Of a stretch of 64,000 bases of DNA, positions 1-12,204 are shown piece by piece. Origin of the DNA: Haliotis asinina. Its lineage: Eukaryota > Mollusca > Gastropoda > Lepetellida > Haliotidae. The stretch is from positions 17,734,001 to 17,798,000 of the forward strand of contig NC_090280.1 of assembly GCF_037392515.1 (NCBI RefSeq). The letters are read 5' to 3'. The first letter of the stretch is position 1, and each line of letters starts with the position of its first letter. Position numbers and translations under genes: made by a program. Under the pieces are notes generated by a model, which saw only the letters and a program-made list of their open reading frames with translations, was not told where the DNA came from and did not search any database.

Positions 1-47
1 CTGTTGCTGTTCGTCTTACTTTACATATAACTCCTACTCTTTGTTCC

Positions 48-1988
48 TTGTATATCTCCCCTTCTTCCATTCTCCATCAGAATGATCTTCAAGATTTGTA
101 TGACCAATTACCAAAACCCTGTATCATAATGGGTGATCTCAGTGGTCATAACCCGTTATGGGGAAGTCCTGATACCAACAGTAAAGGGAAAGTTCTTGAA
201 GAGTTTATATCTGATAATAATTTATGTATACTCAATGATGGCTCTGACACATATTTACATCCTGGAACGGGAACATATTCTTCCTTAGACCTGTCACTCA
301 CTGATTCAAACGTTTATAATGAGTTTGAATGGTCAGTCCATAATGATCTTTGTGGTAGTGACCATTTTCCAACAGTACTTACAGCAATTAACCCTTCCGA
401 TGATCCGCCTGTAACAAGATGGAATTTTTCAAAGGCCAATTGGCCATTATTTCAGGTCACCTGCCTTAAGGAACTTAAACCAGACCTTTTCATGGATGTA
501 CCTGATCCAATTAAAATGTTCTCGGACAAACTGAAACATATAGCTGATGAAACTATTCCTAAGTCCTCTGTAAATCCGCACATCCGTAAACCATGGTTTA
601 ATGATGAATGCAAACAGGCTAGGAAAAACAGGAAGAAAGCAGAGAAATATTTTCGTCTTCATCCCACTGTTCATAACTTAAATAATGTAAAAATCAGTTA
701 CGCTAAAGCTCGACGAACGTTTAAACACATTAAACGTCATACTTGGAAAAATTACGTTTCCAAAATAAATTCCCGTACTCCTATGTCAAGGGTATGGAAT
801 ATGATCCAAAAAATTAAAGGCAAGGGTTCCAAATCCAGTAGTATTCAGCATCTCAAAAATGATAATAACATACTAACTGAAAAATCTGATATTGCAAACA
901 AGTTGGGTGAAACTTTGGCTAAACATTCGTCCTCCTCAAATTATCATCCAAAATTCCAGACTCATCAAACACACCAAGAGAAGAAACCAGTGAATTTTAA
1001 ATCTGATAATGGTGAAGATTATAATGAGGTATTTTCATTACATGAACTTCATACTGCGCTATCACAGGCTCACGATACTGCAACAGGACCTGATGATATC
1101 CATTACCAACTCTTAAAACACTTGCCTGAATCCTGTCTCGAAACGTTACTTGGCATTTTTTACTATATTTGGACAACACAACATTTTCCCTCTTCATGGC
1201 AAAAAGCCACAGTTGTTCGTATTCCAAAGCCTGGGAGGGATCATACAGATCCATCAAATTACCGACCTATTTCCTTAACTAGCTGCGTTTGCAAAACCAT
1301 GGAGCGAATGGTAAATAATCGCTTAGTCTGGTTTTTGGAAACCAACAATCTGATTACTGATATACAATGTGGTTTTCGTAAAAACCGAAGCACAATTGAC
1401 CACTTGGTTCGTTTGGAATCATTTGTTAAAAATTCTTTCATTAAAAAGCAACATGCAGTATCAATCTTTTTTGATCTTGAAAAAGCATATGATACTACTT
1501 GGAAGCATGGTATTTTGAAAGATTTACATTCTTTTGGGTTGAGAGGTCGCTTGCCTCAGTTTATATCTAATTTTTTAAATGACAGACAGTTTCAAGTACG
1601 TGTGGGAACAACCCTTTCAGACTACTTTCATCAAGATCAGGGTGTTCCACAAGGCAGTATTTTGTCTGTGACTTTATTTAGTATTAAAATCAATAGTCTT
1701 TCTAAGGTTTTAAGTGATTCAGTAGATGGATCACTATTTGTGGATGATTTTAATGTTTCTTGTAGAGGTAGAAATATGCATACAATAGAGAGGCAATTAC
1801 AAATTTGTCTCAATAAAATTGAAAAATGGTCACTTGAAAACGGGTTTAAATTTTCGATAACAAAAACAAATTGCTTGCATTTCTGCAGAAAGTATAAACC
1901 GCATAAAGATCCAGAACTATTTTTAAATGGCACCCCCATCAAAGTAGTAAAGGAGGCCAGGTTCTTGGGTTCTTCGACTCACATCTAA
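48..1988 (+). pseudogene. LINE ORF2 part 1: endonuclease C-terminus and reverse transcriptase
   Basis: The 646-residue open frame starts inside the endonuclease domain, so its first Met is not the true start. The endonuclease end shows 'GDLSGHNPLWGS' and 'GSDHFPTV', the conserved Asp/Asn and SDH motifs. The reverse transcriptase follows, with 'NYRPISLTSCVCKTMERM', 'FFDLEKAYDTTW' (first catalytic Asp), 'QGVPQGSILS' and 'FVDDFN' (the YxDD box, here F-V-D-D). The frame closes early at 1986-1988. Next to 'FLG' at about 1970 the reading shifts by a net non-multiple of 3, and the coding sense resumes in the frame starting at 1973 ('FDSHLTFLPHI'). Confidence 0.92.
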
Positions 1989-2656
1989 CTTTTCTACCCC
2001 ACATTAAATCCCTTAAAACTAAATGCCTGAAGGCACTTGATCTGTTAAAAGTTGTTTCCAATTCAAAGTGGGGAGGAGACCAAACTACCCTACTCCATTT
2101 ATACAGATCTCTCATCCGTTCGAAACTTGATTACGGCTCCATCGTTTATGGTGGAGCCTGTAAAAGCAACCTCAAAATACTTGATTCTCTCCACCATCAA
2201 GGTCTAAGACTATGTCTTGGGTCATTTAGAACTTCTCCTATTGACAGTCTTTACGTCGAGGCCGATGAGCCATCTCTTACTCAACGGCGTATAAAACTCT
2301 CCTTACAGTATATAACAAAACTGTATTCTAATGAGGCCAACCCTGCATTTAACTGTGTTTTTAATCCTCTTTATCAGGATTTATACAATAAAAAGTCTTC
2401 TCTTGTTCCACCTCTTGGACTTAGAGTAAAACCTTTTCTGTCTGCTTGCGGCATTGAGCTAGCCAATATATCTCCTTCCCGTCTACTTTCGTCTCCACCT
2501 TGGCAGTTAGTTAGACCCTAAGTTGACCTAACACTGACGAGGTTTAAAAAGTCAGAAACAAATGAATTACAATATAAACAAGAATATAATCAATTAAAAA
2601 GTAACTATAATACATACAAATCTTTATTTACAGATGGGTCCAAGGATGGTGGCGCA
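1973..2656 (+). pseudogene. LINE ORF2 part 2: thumb/linker after the frameshift
   Basis: In the frame beginning at 1973 the sequence reads as a LINE thumb and linker ('LYRSLIRSKLDYGSIVYGGA', 'LRLCLGSFRTSPIDSL'). This frame is the same as that of the RNase H ORF at 2657. A single TAA at about 2519-2521 interrupts it, and the coding sense continues on both sides of that stop. The part is missing from a simple ORF list because it lacks an initiating Met. Confidence 0.85.
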
Positions 2657-3421
2657 GTGGCTTGTGCCACTGTCATTGGATCCAGAACAATATCTTTCAG
2701 ATTACCAGATAATAGTTCTATTTTCACAGCAGAAGCAAACGCTATATTAACGGCTCTTAAATATATTGAAAGACATCCTAGACATAAACAGTATATTATC
2801 TATTCCGATTCTCTTTCTTGCCTCCAGGCAATTAAAAACCTGTCATGTGAACATCCACTTTTAATAGAAATAATTGAATTATTTAATAATCTTGCAACTG
2901 GCCAATACGACATCGTCTTTTGTTGGTTACCCAGCCATGTGGGCATTTCTGGCAATACTATGGCCGATCTTGCTGCCAAGGCAGCACTCAACAAATCTGT
3001 GACTCCACTTCTTATCCCATACTCTGATTATAAAACTACAATTAGATCGTATATCCGAGATCTGATGCAAAAGAGGTGGGACACCCAAGTGGGTGTAAAT
3101 AAATTACATGAAATAAAACCTTATATTGGTTATACCCACTTGGGTTGTCAGTCCAGATTTGAGGAGGTCATTATGAGGCGATGTCGTATTGGCCATACGA
3201 GATATACTCATGAATACCTTTTGAAAGGTGAGGATCCTCCATTCTGCATCCCTTGTGATGAAAGAATCACAGTCAAGCATATCTTGCTTGACTGTGTTGA
3301 GTATTCCATCACAAGGGATCAGTATTTTAATTCACAAACTATGAAGGATCTTTTTAGCAATATTAGCCCTCATTTAATTATTGCATTTTTAAAGGAATTA
3401 GATTTGTTAATTGAACTGTAA
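2657..3421 (+). pseudogene. LINE RNase H domain and C-terminal Cys/His motif
   Basis: RNase H would remove RNA from the RNA:DNA hybrid during retrotransposition. The domain really begins a little before the listed Met, at 'FTDGSKDGG' (about 2630). The acidic residues are visible: Asp in TDGS, Glu in 'FTAEANAI', Asp in 'IYSDSLSC' and the late Asp in 'WLPSHVGISGNTMADLAA'. A C-terminal Cys/His cluster, 'PFCIPCDE' with 'VKHILLDC', is usual for this group. The domain looks intact, although the element as a whole is broken upstream. Confidence 0.9.
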
Positions 3422-3976
3422 ATAGATAAATATTTTAAAATTGGAAGATTAAATTAGTAACTCAAATCGTTAGTGGCTGTACCCTCAAAGGGGGTTGAAG
3501 TACCGTAAAATAATTGTCCTCCTGAGAGGGTACGTAAGTCCAAAAACATTTGAAGTAAATTTAAGATTTCCATCTTTTTAATCGTAGAATAAGTGTGTTT
3601 TTACTTTATGGCTAGATTTGTATAAATTGCTAACAGCTGAGGGGATGATGTAAATCCAACTAGGGTCCATGCAGGTAGCAAATGTACTGTAAGTCCCCAT
3701 GGTCCTTAGTATGGTGATCTGCCTTCAGTTGTTGGCATCCTATAGCCCATTTTTATATTGTACTGTCCTCTGTAGATGCATTGTTTTAGTTCTATTCACT
3801 AGTTTTACATTCTACTCTGTGATATTCTAGTTAGTTTTACTGTCCTTCGTCGACAGGGTTTTACAATGTATGTGCTATTAATTCATTTGTATTATCATAA
3901 TTACTTGTTCTCGTCACGATATGGCTGCAATATTGCCGATGTGACGTTAAATATTAACTCACTCACTCACTCACTG
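3422..3976 (+). repeat. LINE 3' UTR and ACTC tail, shared in form with local SINE tails
   Basis: This is non-coding LINE tail. The last 60 bases contain 'atggctgcaatattgccgat', then 'gtgacgttaaat', then (ACTC)n. The SINEs at 38.6 kb and elsewhere end with the same order of blocks: an 'aatattgct' box, a 'gcggcgtaaa' box, then ACTC repeats. Confidence 0.7.
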
Positions 3977-4396
3977 TGTGTAGTCTCCTTGCCAAAAGTG
4001 ACAGGCATCTTTATAGCACAACAACACCATAGAAAGACGTTCAAGGAGTATGATTCAGAAAAACCTCCAAAGAGGAGGAACGGAAAAGGGGCACATCTTG
4101 GCATGGCTTTTCGCCACAGATAAACACCACAGGGAAACTTTACACATCAAGCACGAAGGAAACGATCAAATGTCTTCTAGGTCAGTATGGCTCGAGAACA
4201 CAAACAATGAAAATCTTGTCTATTCTATTCACAAAAAAGCAGATTGCATTTCAGCATGTTGGTTTCCTACGTTAACAAGGAAAACCACGATCGCACTGTG
4301 ACATTTCATCTTGCTATTGTTATTGTTACAAGAACTATTATCGTCATTCCACATGGGGAATACACTTGAGTCATCAGTACCTGACGATCTACAATT

Positions 4397-4702
4397 GTGA
4401 TGAAGTTGGAACAGGTAAATTCCATCGCGGTGCTTTTCTGTATCTACTGTATCAACTCTGTCATAGCGTGGGCGGATAGTGGCATGTTCGGGAAGGAGTT
4501 GGGCCGGGACAATTTATCAACAAACACACAGTTTCCTCGGCTGATGGTATTACGACCTATGTCGTGTTATCCTTTTTCCGAAACAGCCATTGCTACTATT
4601 CTGTGCCAGAATCCTTTACTTGTCTTCAACAAGCAATTTAACTTTATAAAGCGTCTTGCCTGGCCGGAGAATGTAAATGATTTACTTATGGTTCAGTCAT
4701 AA
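4397..4702 (+). CDS. Unrecognised 101-residue ORF
   Basis: I do not recognise this ORF. Residues 9-25 form a hydrophobic stretch ('SIAVLFCIYCINSVIAW') that could act as a signal peptide. The rest shows no family motif, no repeats and no neighbouring exon that I can link to it. It may be a chance ORF. Confidence 0.12.
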   Translation: MMKLEQVNSIAVLFCIYCINSVIAWADSGMFGKELGRDNLSTNTQFPRLMVLRPMSCYPFSETAIATILCQNPLLVFNKQFNFIKRLAWPENVNDLLMVQS

Positions 4703-5204
4703 AAGTTGATGCACTCTGCAATATTTTCAGCTTTATCAGCTCAAACTGTAAAATGTCAACAGCTGGGCCGCTGGTTTTGGTAAGATGGCATGTAGTGTAT
4801 TAAGTCATCGTACCTGACAACGGTATCCATACGGCGCTCCTTACGACACGTGTCAGAACCGACGCTGCAGTGTCTCAGAGAGCTAGCGCTACTAAACCAG
4901 CGTATATCTGGGTTTGTACAAGCAGCCATACATACACACGCATGCACATGAGCGAAATGGTGATGTAAAACTTCATTTCACATCACCACAGACAACCAAC
5001 TGTTTTGAAATGAATTCCAAGTTTACTAGTCCCACAAGGCTCCTATAAAGGTGAGAAGGAGAAACACGTTCCATTTGTTCAACACAGTGGTATTAGAGGT
5101 GTAAAGACTGATGTCAATTAATGTCGGAAAAGGAAAAAAACTGTTTTAGGCTGTTACTCTGTATCCCACAAATTTACACAACTGCAAATAGAATATTATA
5201 ATTA

Positions 5205-5795
5205 AGTTGTTCACTGGTCACGAGGGGACCATGGATTGAGCTACCTCCTTCGGGAATATAAACACACATAGTGGGTACATCAACCCAGAGGCCCCAAGGG
5301 ACCAGTGAAGAACGTATTGATCTTACCTCAATGTTAATTTTGAACTGTTTGAAGCCTGGGTATCGGGCCGTACACTTCAGCCAACCTGTGTGAAACAAAC
5401 GATTCAAATCTTGCATCTGGCTGTTGTTTCCAGTAGATATTGTCTTAGAAAAGTCGCCGCGATGTAATTTCCCTTCTTAATATTCACAGGGACTATATTT
5501 GAACGTGTTGTCAATTTTTTTATTGGAAAGAGAGTCAAATCTTTTCTTGGGCATTGCCAGAGTTTGCGGACGACACAAGAAAAATAGATTTAGAGTTATC
5601 TCCCTTCCATCGATTTCAATTCGCAAAACATCGGTAATTTAATCATGCGTCATTTAATGTTACTCGAGATAAAAAAAGTAACAACCACGAAGTACCGAAT
5701 GAGTTGCTATTGGCAGCTGGGTGTATTGCAATATACCTCGCTTGTACACGGGGTACATTGAAAATAATAGAAGAGCGATCAGAAAATCATACAGC
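5205..5795. repeat. Interspersed repeat with internal inverted repeat, copy 1
   Basis: This copy is similar over about 590 bases to 21898-22505. Near its left end 'ttcactggtc' (5210) is matched by 'gaccagtgaa' (5300), an inverted repeat that would form a hairpin; the second copy keeps the same pair. The right half shares 'taccgaatgag' and the 'acattgaaaat' end. No coding capacity was seen. It is probably a non-autonomous DNA element, but the class is unknown. Confidence 0.65.
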
Positions 5796-6174
5796 GACAT
5801 TTATGTGTGAGGAAAAATATACCGAAATAACCCACCTCCGTCAAACTGGGCATGTTCAGAAATGCATATATAAAATCAGGCAAAACGAATAACTGTTCAA
5901 AACATTGGATCGGATGGCAATTGGGTCGCTCAGCCAGGGATGACGATGGACCGTCGATGACGATGGCATGAAAAGCATGCGCTGTCTACTGGCACAAGGG
6001 GTCCTCTCAAAGAAAGTTTTTGCCTTTTCATGTTAACATATATCCATAGGGCATGCCGTGTACTATGGAATTATCATATGTTGGCCGATATTTCTATTCC
6101 CCAGCCCCACTCAAACCAAAGTCTCCCACTTACCAGTTTCTTTTTATACTGATAGTGAGACTCGATGGTCGCTA

Positions 6175-6229
6175 CATCCTTCATCGTTTTGTCGAGTGCG
6201 GCGTAAAACTAAACTCACTCACTCATAGT
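6175..6229 (+). repeat. SINE 3' tail fragment
   Basis: The fragment shows 'gtgcggcgtaaaactaaact' followed by ACTC repeats, the sense-orientation tail of the abalone-type SINE. The head is missing. Confidence 0.7.
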
Positions 6230-7065
6230 TTTGTCAGCTATTATTTGTAATAAAGCTAAGTCTAAATTCAAAAGGGACATTAAAAAGGGCCCTTTATAAT
6301 ACAATATCATCCCACGCTAATTTACATAAAGCCATGCTCTGTTCCAACTAAGTCGCTTTGGACTTTGAAAAAAACCCTCACTGCTCATTTCTGCACTAAC
6401 CTCTCCTCAGTAAAGTCCTATTTACTGTATATATTTGTTCTTATCTTCCTACCACTGGAGTTGTACTGAGGCCGAACTTACTTACATAGGTATTTCACAG
6501 TTTCGCACATCAACTACATAAACTTGCTGAGATAAACGCGAAAAATCAGTATTTTTCTATTTCCGACACTACTTTAGTACTACATTGCTTGTATACAAAA
6601 GGATTATGCATAGAATTATTAGGAATTAGGCCGTCAACATTATCAAGAATACAAAAGTTCTTTTATTAATAAAATAAATGTATGTGACATGTGAAAGGCG
6701 GAGTCTGAGCATACATTTTTAGATATACTGCATTTGTTTTTCATTTAAGGAATCATACAAAAGAATAGGATGTATTTGTTTATGCTGCCTTGCTTCAAAC
6801 AACTGGTGCCTTTGTCGTCTACTTAAAGAGTGTCTGGAAAACGCAAGGTTGGAGGTTCGAATCCCGTCCCACTCCAAAACCCCATAATCCCCAAAGTTAT
6901 TTTGTTATCTTGCCTGGAGCCTGTCATTGAGAGGATTACTCAAGACCTGGTCTGCTCGCACTCAATACAATATGTCTGTGTAGGTATCCATGTGAAGCTA
7001 TACAACAGTATTTCTGAGTTTTCTCACATCAGACTGGATTTGTACAGATACGATTCCCTATTCTG

Positions 7066-7148
7066 CCTCTGAACACCGATCTGTTCAGGAACATTTCCGC
7101 GGTGCACACGTGTTTTTCAGTGCGTCTGACAAAACCAACCAAGCGACC
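7066..7148 (+). repeat. Interspersed repeat, forward copy
   Basis: About 80 bases ending in 'gacaaaaccaaccaagcga' match the reverse complement of 8523-8603. No coding sense was seen. Confidence 0.6.
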
Positions 7149-7584
7149 AAGCATCTGATTTTATAGTTAATTCATTTTGAGGGACTTTCTCCACCTGTTT
7201 GAAATGTATCTCCTCCAAATGTTTGATGCATCCAAACTTTTGCTGAAACCAATACTCAAAGAAGCTACTTAGATTGTTTTGGTGATTAGTTTAGTCAACC
7301 ACGGGTAGTGGTGCTGTTTGTCTGACCAAGAATCAACTATTTACTCACTCACTCAGGAACAAACGAACGATATTGTGTCAAACCGATCGTCATATTGCTC
7401 ATGAATTTGCACCAGCGACCAGGTTTTCAATCAGCCTGTCGACCTCCATGACGGCAGCTGACAATAATGCGTTTACGTCCCGGCCTTAACATATGTATAA
7501 AGTAATGAACAGAAATTCATATCTTCATAGAGAAGCCCCTCTGGAAATCTTAAGGTCTTTTATATGGACTTCGGGCTGAATATG

Positions 7585-7660
7585 GCTAACTCACTCACTC
7601 ACTCACTCACTCACTCACTCACTCACTCACTCAACAACTCACTCAACAACTCACTCAGCC
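7585..7660 (+). repeat. (ACTC)n microsatellite
   Basis: An ACTC tetranucleotide tract with two interruptions ('aacaactcactcaacaac'). It is preceded by a short SINE-like 'gggctgaatatggcta' block, so it probably began as a SINE or LINE tail. Confidence 0.8.
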
Positions 7661-8522
7661 ACTCAAAATACGTCTCAAACGCAAAGAAAATACCTTTACC
7701 AGAAAAGCTAAAGAAATATAACGAAAACAAAACATCTCAGAGAAATTACTAAATATACCCCATTTCAACATGAGACATCAATACTCTGTATAGCTGCTGA
7801 TCCATATTGATAACAGTCCGTTCAGTCACTAGAACAGTCATGCTAGGGCCGTATCATGGGGAATATCACGATACACAGATAAGTATTTTCACTAATGTGC
7901 ACATTTGTCAGTCTTTTCTGTCCTATTTCTGGAACACACAATGACTCAGATTGTTATATACTGTCGGCCATAAGATATGGAACATATCCAAATGGTGTGA
8001 GTAAGTCTAGTTTGACGGATTGGTCAGTAATATGACCCAGAGTTTGTGTGTATGGCTCTATGTAGTGATTAATCAGATGAACTAATTCCACAAAAAGGCG
8101 CTGTGGTTTCTTCGTAGTTTGCTTATAGAACACACGTCCAAGGTTCATTCCAAAATGGATACAATTTCTGAAACATAACCGAGTTTTCGCTGCTGAATTA
8201 TACGTTTCTAAACGTGGCGTTAAAACAACCCAATGACGTATATCATCCATATATGATGTATCTGGTCAATTAACTGTCTAATGCGTCATGACATATCATG
8301 TATATTCTCACTCACATGCTACTTTGGGTTTATTAAATAAATGATATACACTAAGTTCTTTGTTCTCTAAATGGCTTCACAAAACTAATCACCGAACGCA
8401 CCTAAACTGCTTCCATTTAAATTGGATTTTGCAAAAGGTCAGATGTCTAAAAATATTTGATGAAGACTGATTTCAAACTGGTAAACAAAGCTCCTGAAAG
8501 TAAGTTAACTGTAAAAATAAAC

Positions 8523-8603
8523 GCTTGGTTGGTTTTGTCTGGCACATTGAGAACCACGGGTGCCCAGGGGAAATGTTTCTGAACAAATCATTTTGGTGTT
8601 CGG
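8523..8603 (-). repeat. Interspersed repeat, inverted copy of 7066-7148
   Basis: Read on the minus strand, this matches 7066-7148 with scattered substitutions and a small indel. It is followed at 8606-8670 by an A-rich AAAC/AAAAC tract. Confidence 0.6.
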
Positions 8604-9403
8604 TTGACCAAAAAAAAAAGCTTAAAAAAACAAAAAACAAAAAACAAAACAAAACGAAACAGAAACCAACTAACGCACTTTGCACAGTTGTTCGCTACAA
8701 ATCTTTATTCCTAATCTAAGATTCGACTGACTGCAAAGTGTCACCAAAAATATGCCTGTTGCTTCTAAGCTAGGCACAAGCAACAAAATCATTCTATAAT
8801 CTAAAGCTAAGACCACTGTATAATTCCGAAAGCACATTTTTGTTAAACGCCATTGCTGTTCGCGCAAGTGTGATCATGCCCTACTCCTCCAGTGGCTACC
8901 ACAACAAACACCATGAAAGGTAAGTCTGTTATTTATGTCATTTACAACAGACAGATATGGGAAATTGCGTCAGTGAAAGAACAAACAGCATTATTCTAGA
9001 GCCCTCTCAACTTCACATAAGTACCTTACACAGACACTGTGCACACCTGGTGTACCAAGCGATTTTTCACGCTAAGGTAGCAGTAACTCCCATGCCTTAA
9101 CATAGACATAAAGTAGTCTTGTTTTTACAACGGCACCTATGCCTTGTTTAATCCCCGCAATGATGAGAGACAGGCAAGGTTAGAAGATGTACTATTTTGG
9201 TGTGTCATGGACCTGGATCAAACCCACGAACCCGAGAAACCATCACGGATGTGGATGAAACAGACCCCATCGACGGGGATCGAACCTCTGACATTAAATG
9301 ATACGTGTATTTGTTATGCACTATTTTCCATCCATTGTGCTTGCTCAAACCACAGGTAGTACTTGGGGAGACAGCTAAAGATGAGTATGCTTTGATATCA
9401 ACA

Positions 9404-9615
9404 GGGTGAGTGAGTGACTTTAGTTTTACGCCGCACTCAGCAATATTCCAGCTATATGGCGGCGGTCTGTAAATAATCGAGTCTGGAACAGACAATCCAG
9501 TGACCAACAACATGAACATAGATCTGCGCAATTGGGAACTGATGACATGTGTCAACCAAGTCAGCGAGCCTGACCACCCGATCCCGTTAGTCGCATCTTA
9601 CGACACGCATAGTCA
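9404..9615 (-). repeat. Long abalone-type SINE, antisense copy
   Basis: Begins with GAGT repeats and 'tttacgccgcactcagcaat', then 'gtctgtaaataatcgagtct' and 'aaccaagtcagcgagcctga'. This is the longer of the two SINE types in the window, lying antisense to the + strand. Confidence 0.75.
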
Positions 9616-11514
9616 TAAACTTCACGGGTCTGATATCAACAGGAAGATAGTTCCAGTGAGAATGAGCGCAGAACGAAAAGGGTCTCTGGCCGAAGAACTG
9701 ACAGTGATCTTGGTGATGGTTAGTAGATGTTGATCATTGGATCTCAGGATTCTGCTGGAAGTATATTTCTTGAACAGTTCACATTTACTGGTGCAACGCC
9801 ATGGTAACAGCTGTAGGTCAGGGACAGAATTTTGAACTCGAATCAGGGAACCAGTGGAGATTCAGCAATCTTGGTGTTATATTGGTTGTTTTCTTGCAGG
9901 GAGGAATTAACCAAACTGAGGCATCTTGTACCCTCTGAAACGTCCTGAGTAGATCTCTCAGTAGATATTGAGAAGAAAACTGTTGCCATAGTCAATCCTC
10001 GACAGAATCAGAAACCTGACTAACTGACTCAGTCACGCAATGTCTAATCTAAATCAATGATTCTCATGGGGTAGAAGCAACTTTTACGGCATCCGATAAT
10101 GGTATGAGTGTGCAATACAAAGCGGAGATTCAGAGAGAGATTTTCCCTTGGAGTCTATGCCCTCGAAAAGAACCCGGGTCTTATGGTCATTGAAATTTTG
10201 GTTTTTGTTAACCATCCAGAATTTTATCGCATATCTGTTCAAGGTCACTATTTATTATTTATTCAAATGGTCTGCTTGTGGAGCACAAGGAGGCTGGATC
10301 ACTTTGTTGCCGAAATGAATCGAAAATAACTCAAAAATAGAATGTCTTCAATGTGATCTTGGAACTCCTGATAAGAGCAGACTGTTGGATATTCTGGACT
10401 TTGAAAAAAAAACACAAGCATGCAAGTAGATTCCATTCTAATCCTTTAGAATTAAGCATATTTGGATATGTTGCGGAGATCATAACAATGTGTCAATGTA
10501 AAAAGACCTATCCTCGGCATACCTTCTGGGGAACAGACTTTGCACATAAATCTGTTTTGATCAGGTGGATGGATTTAACTTCCAAGCCGGGGTGAAAACA
10601 AATGAGAAAACAGCTGAAGCATTGTGTGTTAACGGCCAAAAATGCCAGCTATTCTACATCGGTTCATATTCCAGGATAATCAAGTACTGTTTCCACTCAG
10701 ATCAAGCCATGGCAGTTTATACCACCCCGCCCAATACGTTTCTGTGAGTAGACTCATACTAGGATAAAGACATCTTCATCTTTGTCACATTTCATCTCAA
10801 TGGCTCGTTCTGCAGTCAGGTAACCTACATGAGACTCCTAAACCCATGAAAATGATGATATATGTTATAACGACCATGGTCATTTCAACTAGAACAAAAT
10901 CCTTCTTTACATGGGGTTCTGTGGAAAATATTGTCGTCGAGTGTAGCTACAAAACTCCAGACAAAATTGGATGTTTGAATCATGAGCTTCTGTTAAGATT
11001 CAAGACTCTTTTCAATGAGATGGATGTATGTGTGTAAGCAACATCAACGAACGAAAGGGATAATTCATCAAAAGCTCAAAGATGAAATGTAAACTCAGCT
11101 TATAGCAAACAAACTTTGTTCCCAGGTGTACGATTTCTTGTTTTCTACATCCGACTTACACGAGTTAACAGTATGTCAGACACTATTCCTAAATGTATGT
11201 CATATACTGTTACAGTTGGCGCACCTCTGCCACTCGTAATGAAATGGATAATGTCATGACACAGACCGTCTCAGAATCATAGCTAATCATAGTGATGTTT
11301 GCGCCCATTAAATTAAGTTTGAAAATCAGTAAGTTAAACGCCCAAACGCCAATATTCTGGCTGTATCGTGTATTTTGAGACACTGAAACATATTTTTCGC
11401 TGAGCAAATTGTCGTCGTACTGGATATAATGGCCTTGATGGCCTTAAATCAGGGTTAGAACTGGTAACAAAGGCACACCTTCTTCATCTGCTACAGGGTG
11501 ATATTCTTGGTTAG

Positions 11515-11775
11515 AAAATAGCGCTGGCCGGAACGAGTCTCAATTTTCTACCCGGGTACCCAACCCCTTTTATCCAACCCTAAACGGATACCCGTTATAT
11601 TAATTCATTACTTAAAATCTGTAGGATATGGTAATAATTGTATATCCTTCAGCTCGGAGGCGAAATTTCGAACTTTACTATATTCCAAAGTGACTGTAAT
11701 GTCTATCTCTTCAAAGACATTACAACCGTTGTATCATGAAAGAATAACACATTACATTGTTTAAAGTTCTTCTAT
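11515..11775 (+). repeat. Interspersed repeat, copy 1 (partner at 47.4 kb)
   Basis: Shared blocks with 47390-47650, in the same order and orientation: 'attttctacccg', 'atattcttcagct'-like, 'atcttcaaagaca'-like and 'catgaaagaataacat'-like. Identity is moderate and no coding sense was seen. Class unknown. Confidence 0.55.
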
Positions 11776-12204
11776 CAATCAAACTGGTTTGCTCAACGTA
11801 ACTATCAAAACAACCAACCGATTTTCAAAGGTTATACAGCTGTGGATATCGAAAGTAACAAACAATCAATCAATTTGAAGAGAATCAGCAATTAAGTAAT
11901 TCGCTATTATTTACGACAAATATTATAATATTTTATTGAACTTTGTACAATGCAGACTGATATTATAGACACATACAGAAAACATCTACGTGTTCTGTGT
12001 CGTTATTCATTACCTTTTTACGTGTCGAAACTTTCAGAATTGAAGGAAAACTGTGTATTGGTTGCTTTGAAGAAATAAAACTACGATTAAGTCATGTTAA
12101 GTACCATATTTTCACTGTGCTGTCAATGGCGGACCCATCAGTGTTCACAGAGTAAATAAAACATTATCCAGCATAAGAACCCTTTAGTTCACTTAGTGTA
12201 TATG

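Larger units (their letters stand above)
1..3976 (+). mobile_element. Non-LTR retrotransposon (I-superfamily-like LINE), 5' end outside window, decayed
   Basis: The stretch encodes, in order, the end of an AP-type endonuclease, a reverse transcriptase and an RNase H, followed by a 3' UTR and a short ACTC tail. That order is typical of I-superfamily LINEs; the exact clade is my inference. The copy is dead: a frameshift lies near 1970 and an in-frame TAA at about 2519 sits between the reverse transcriptase tail and the RNase H. The 3' end (about 3914-3976) has an 'aatattgccgatgtgacgtt' block running into ACTC repeats, which resembles the tail of the local SINEs. The 5' part lies before base 1. 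Confidence 0.9.
3977..12204. other. Mostly non-coding stretch with repeats
   Basis: Apart from the repeats listed separately, I see no convincing exon on either strand. One spot to note is 8912-8918, 'caccatgaaag|gtaagtc', which looks like a short first coding exon with a good donor, but no following exon could be linked. The last GH31 exon should lie in or near this stretch on the minus strand. Confidence 0.4.

Noticed and set aside
7954..8250. 98-residue minus-strand ORF
   Set aside because: No recognisable motif, no splice context and no neighbouring exon; it is probably chance.
11210..11347. Candidate last GH31 exon on the minus strand ('LLIFKLNLMGANITM')
   Set aside because: The pattern loosely fits a GH31 ending, but the preceding residues do not join sensibly to 'DSVNK' and the acceptor lacks a good pyrimidine tract.
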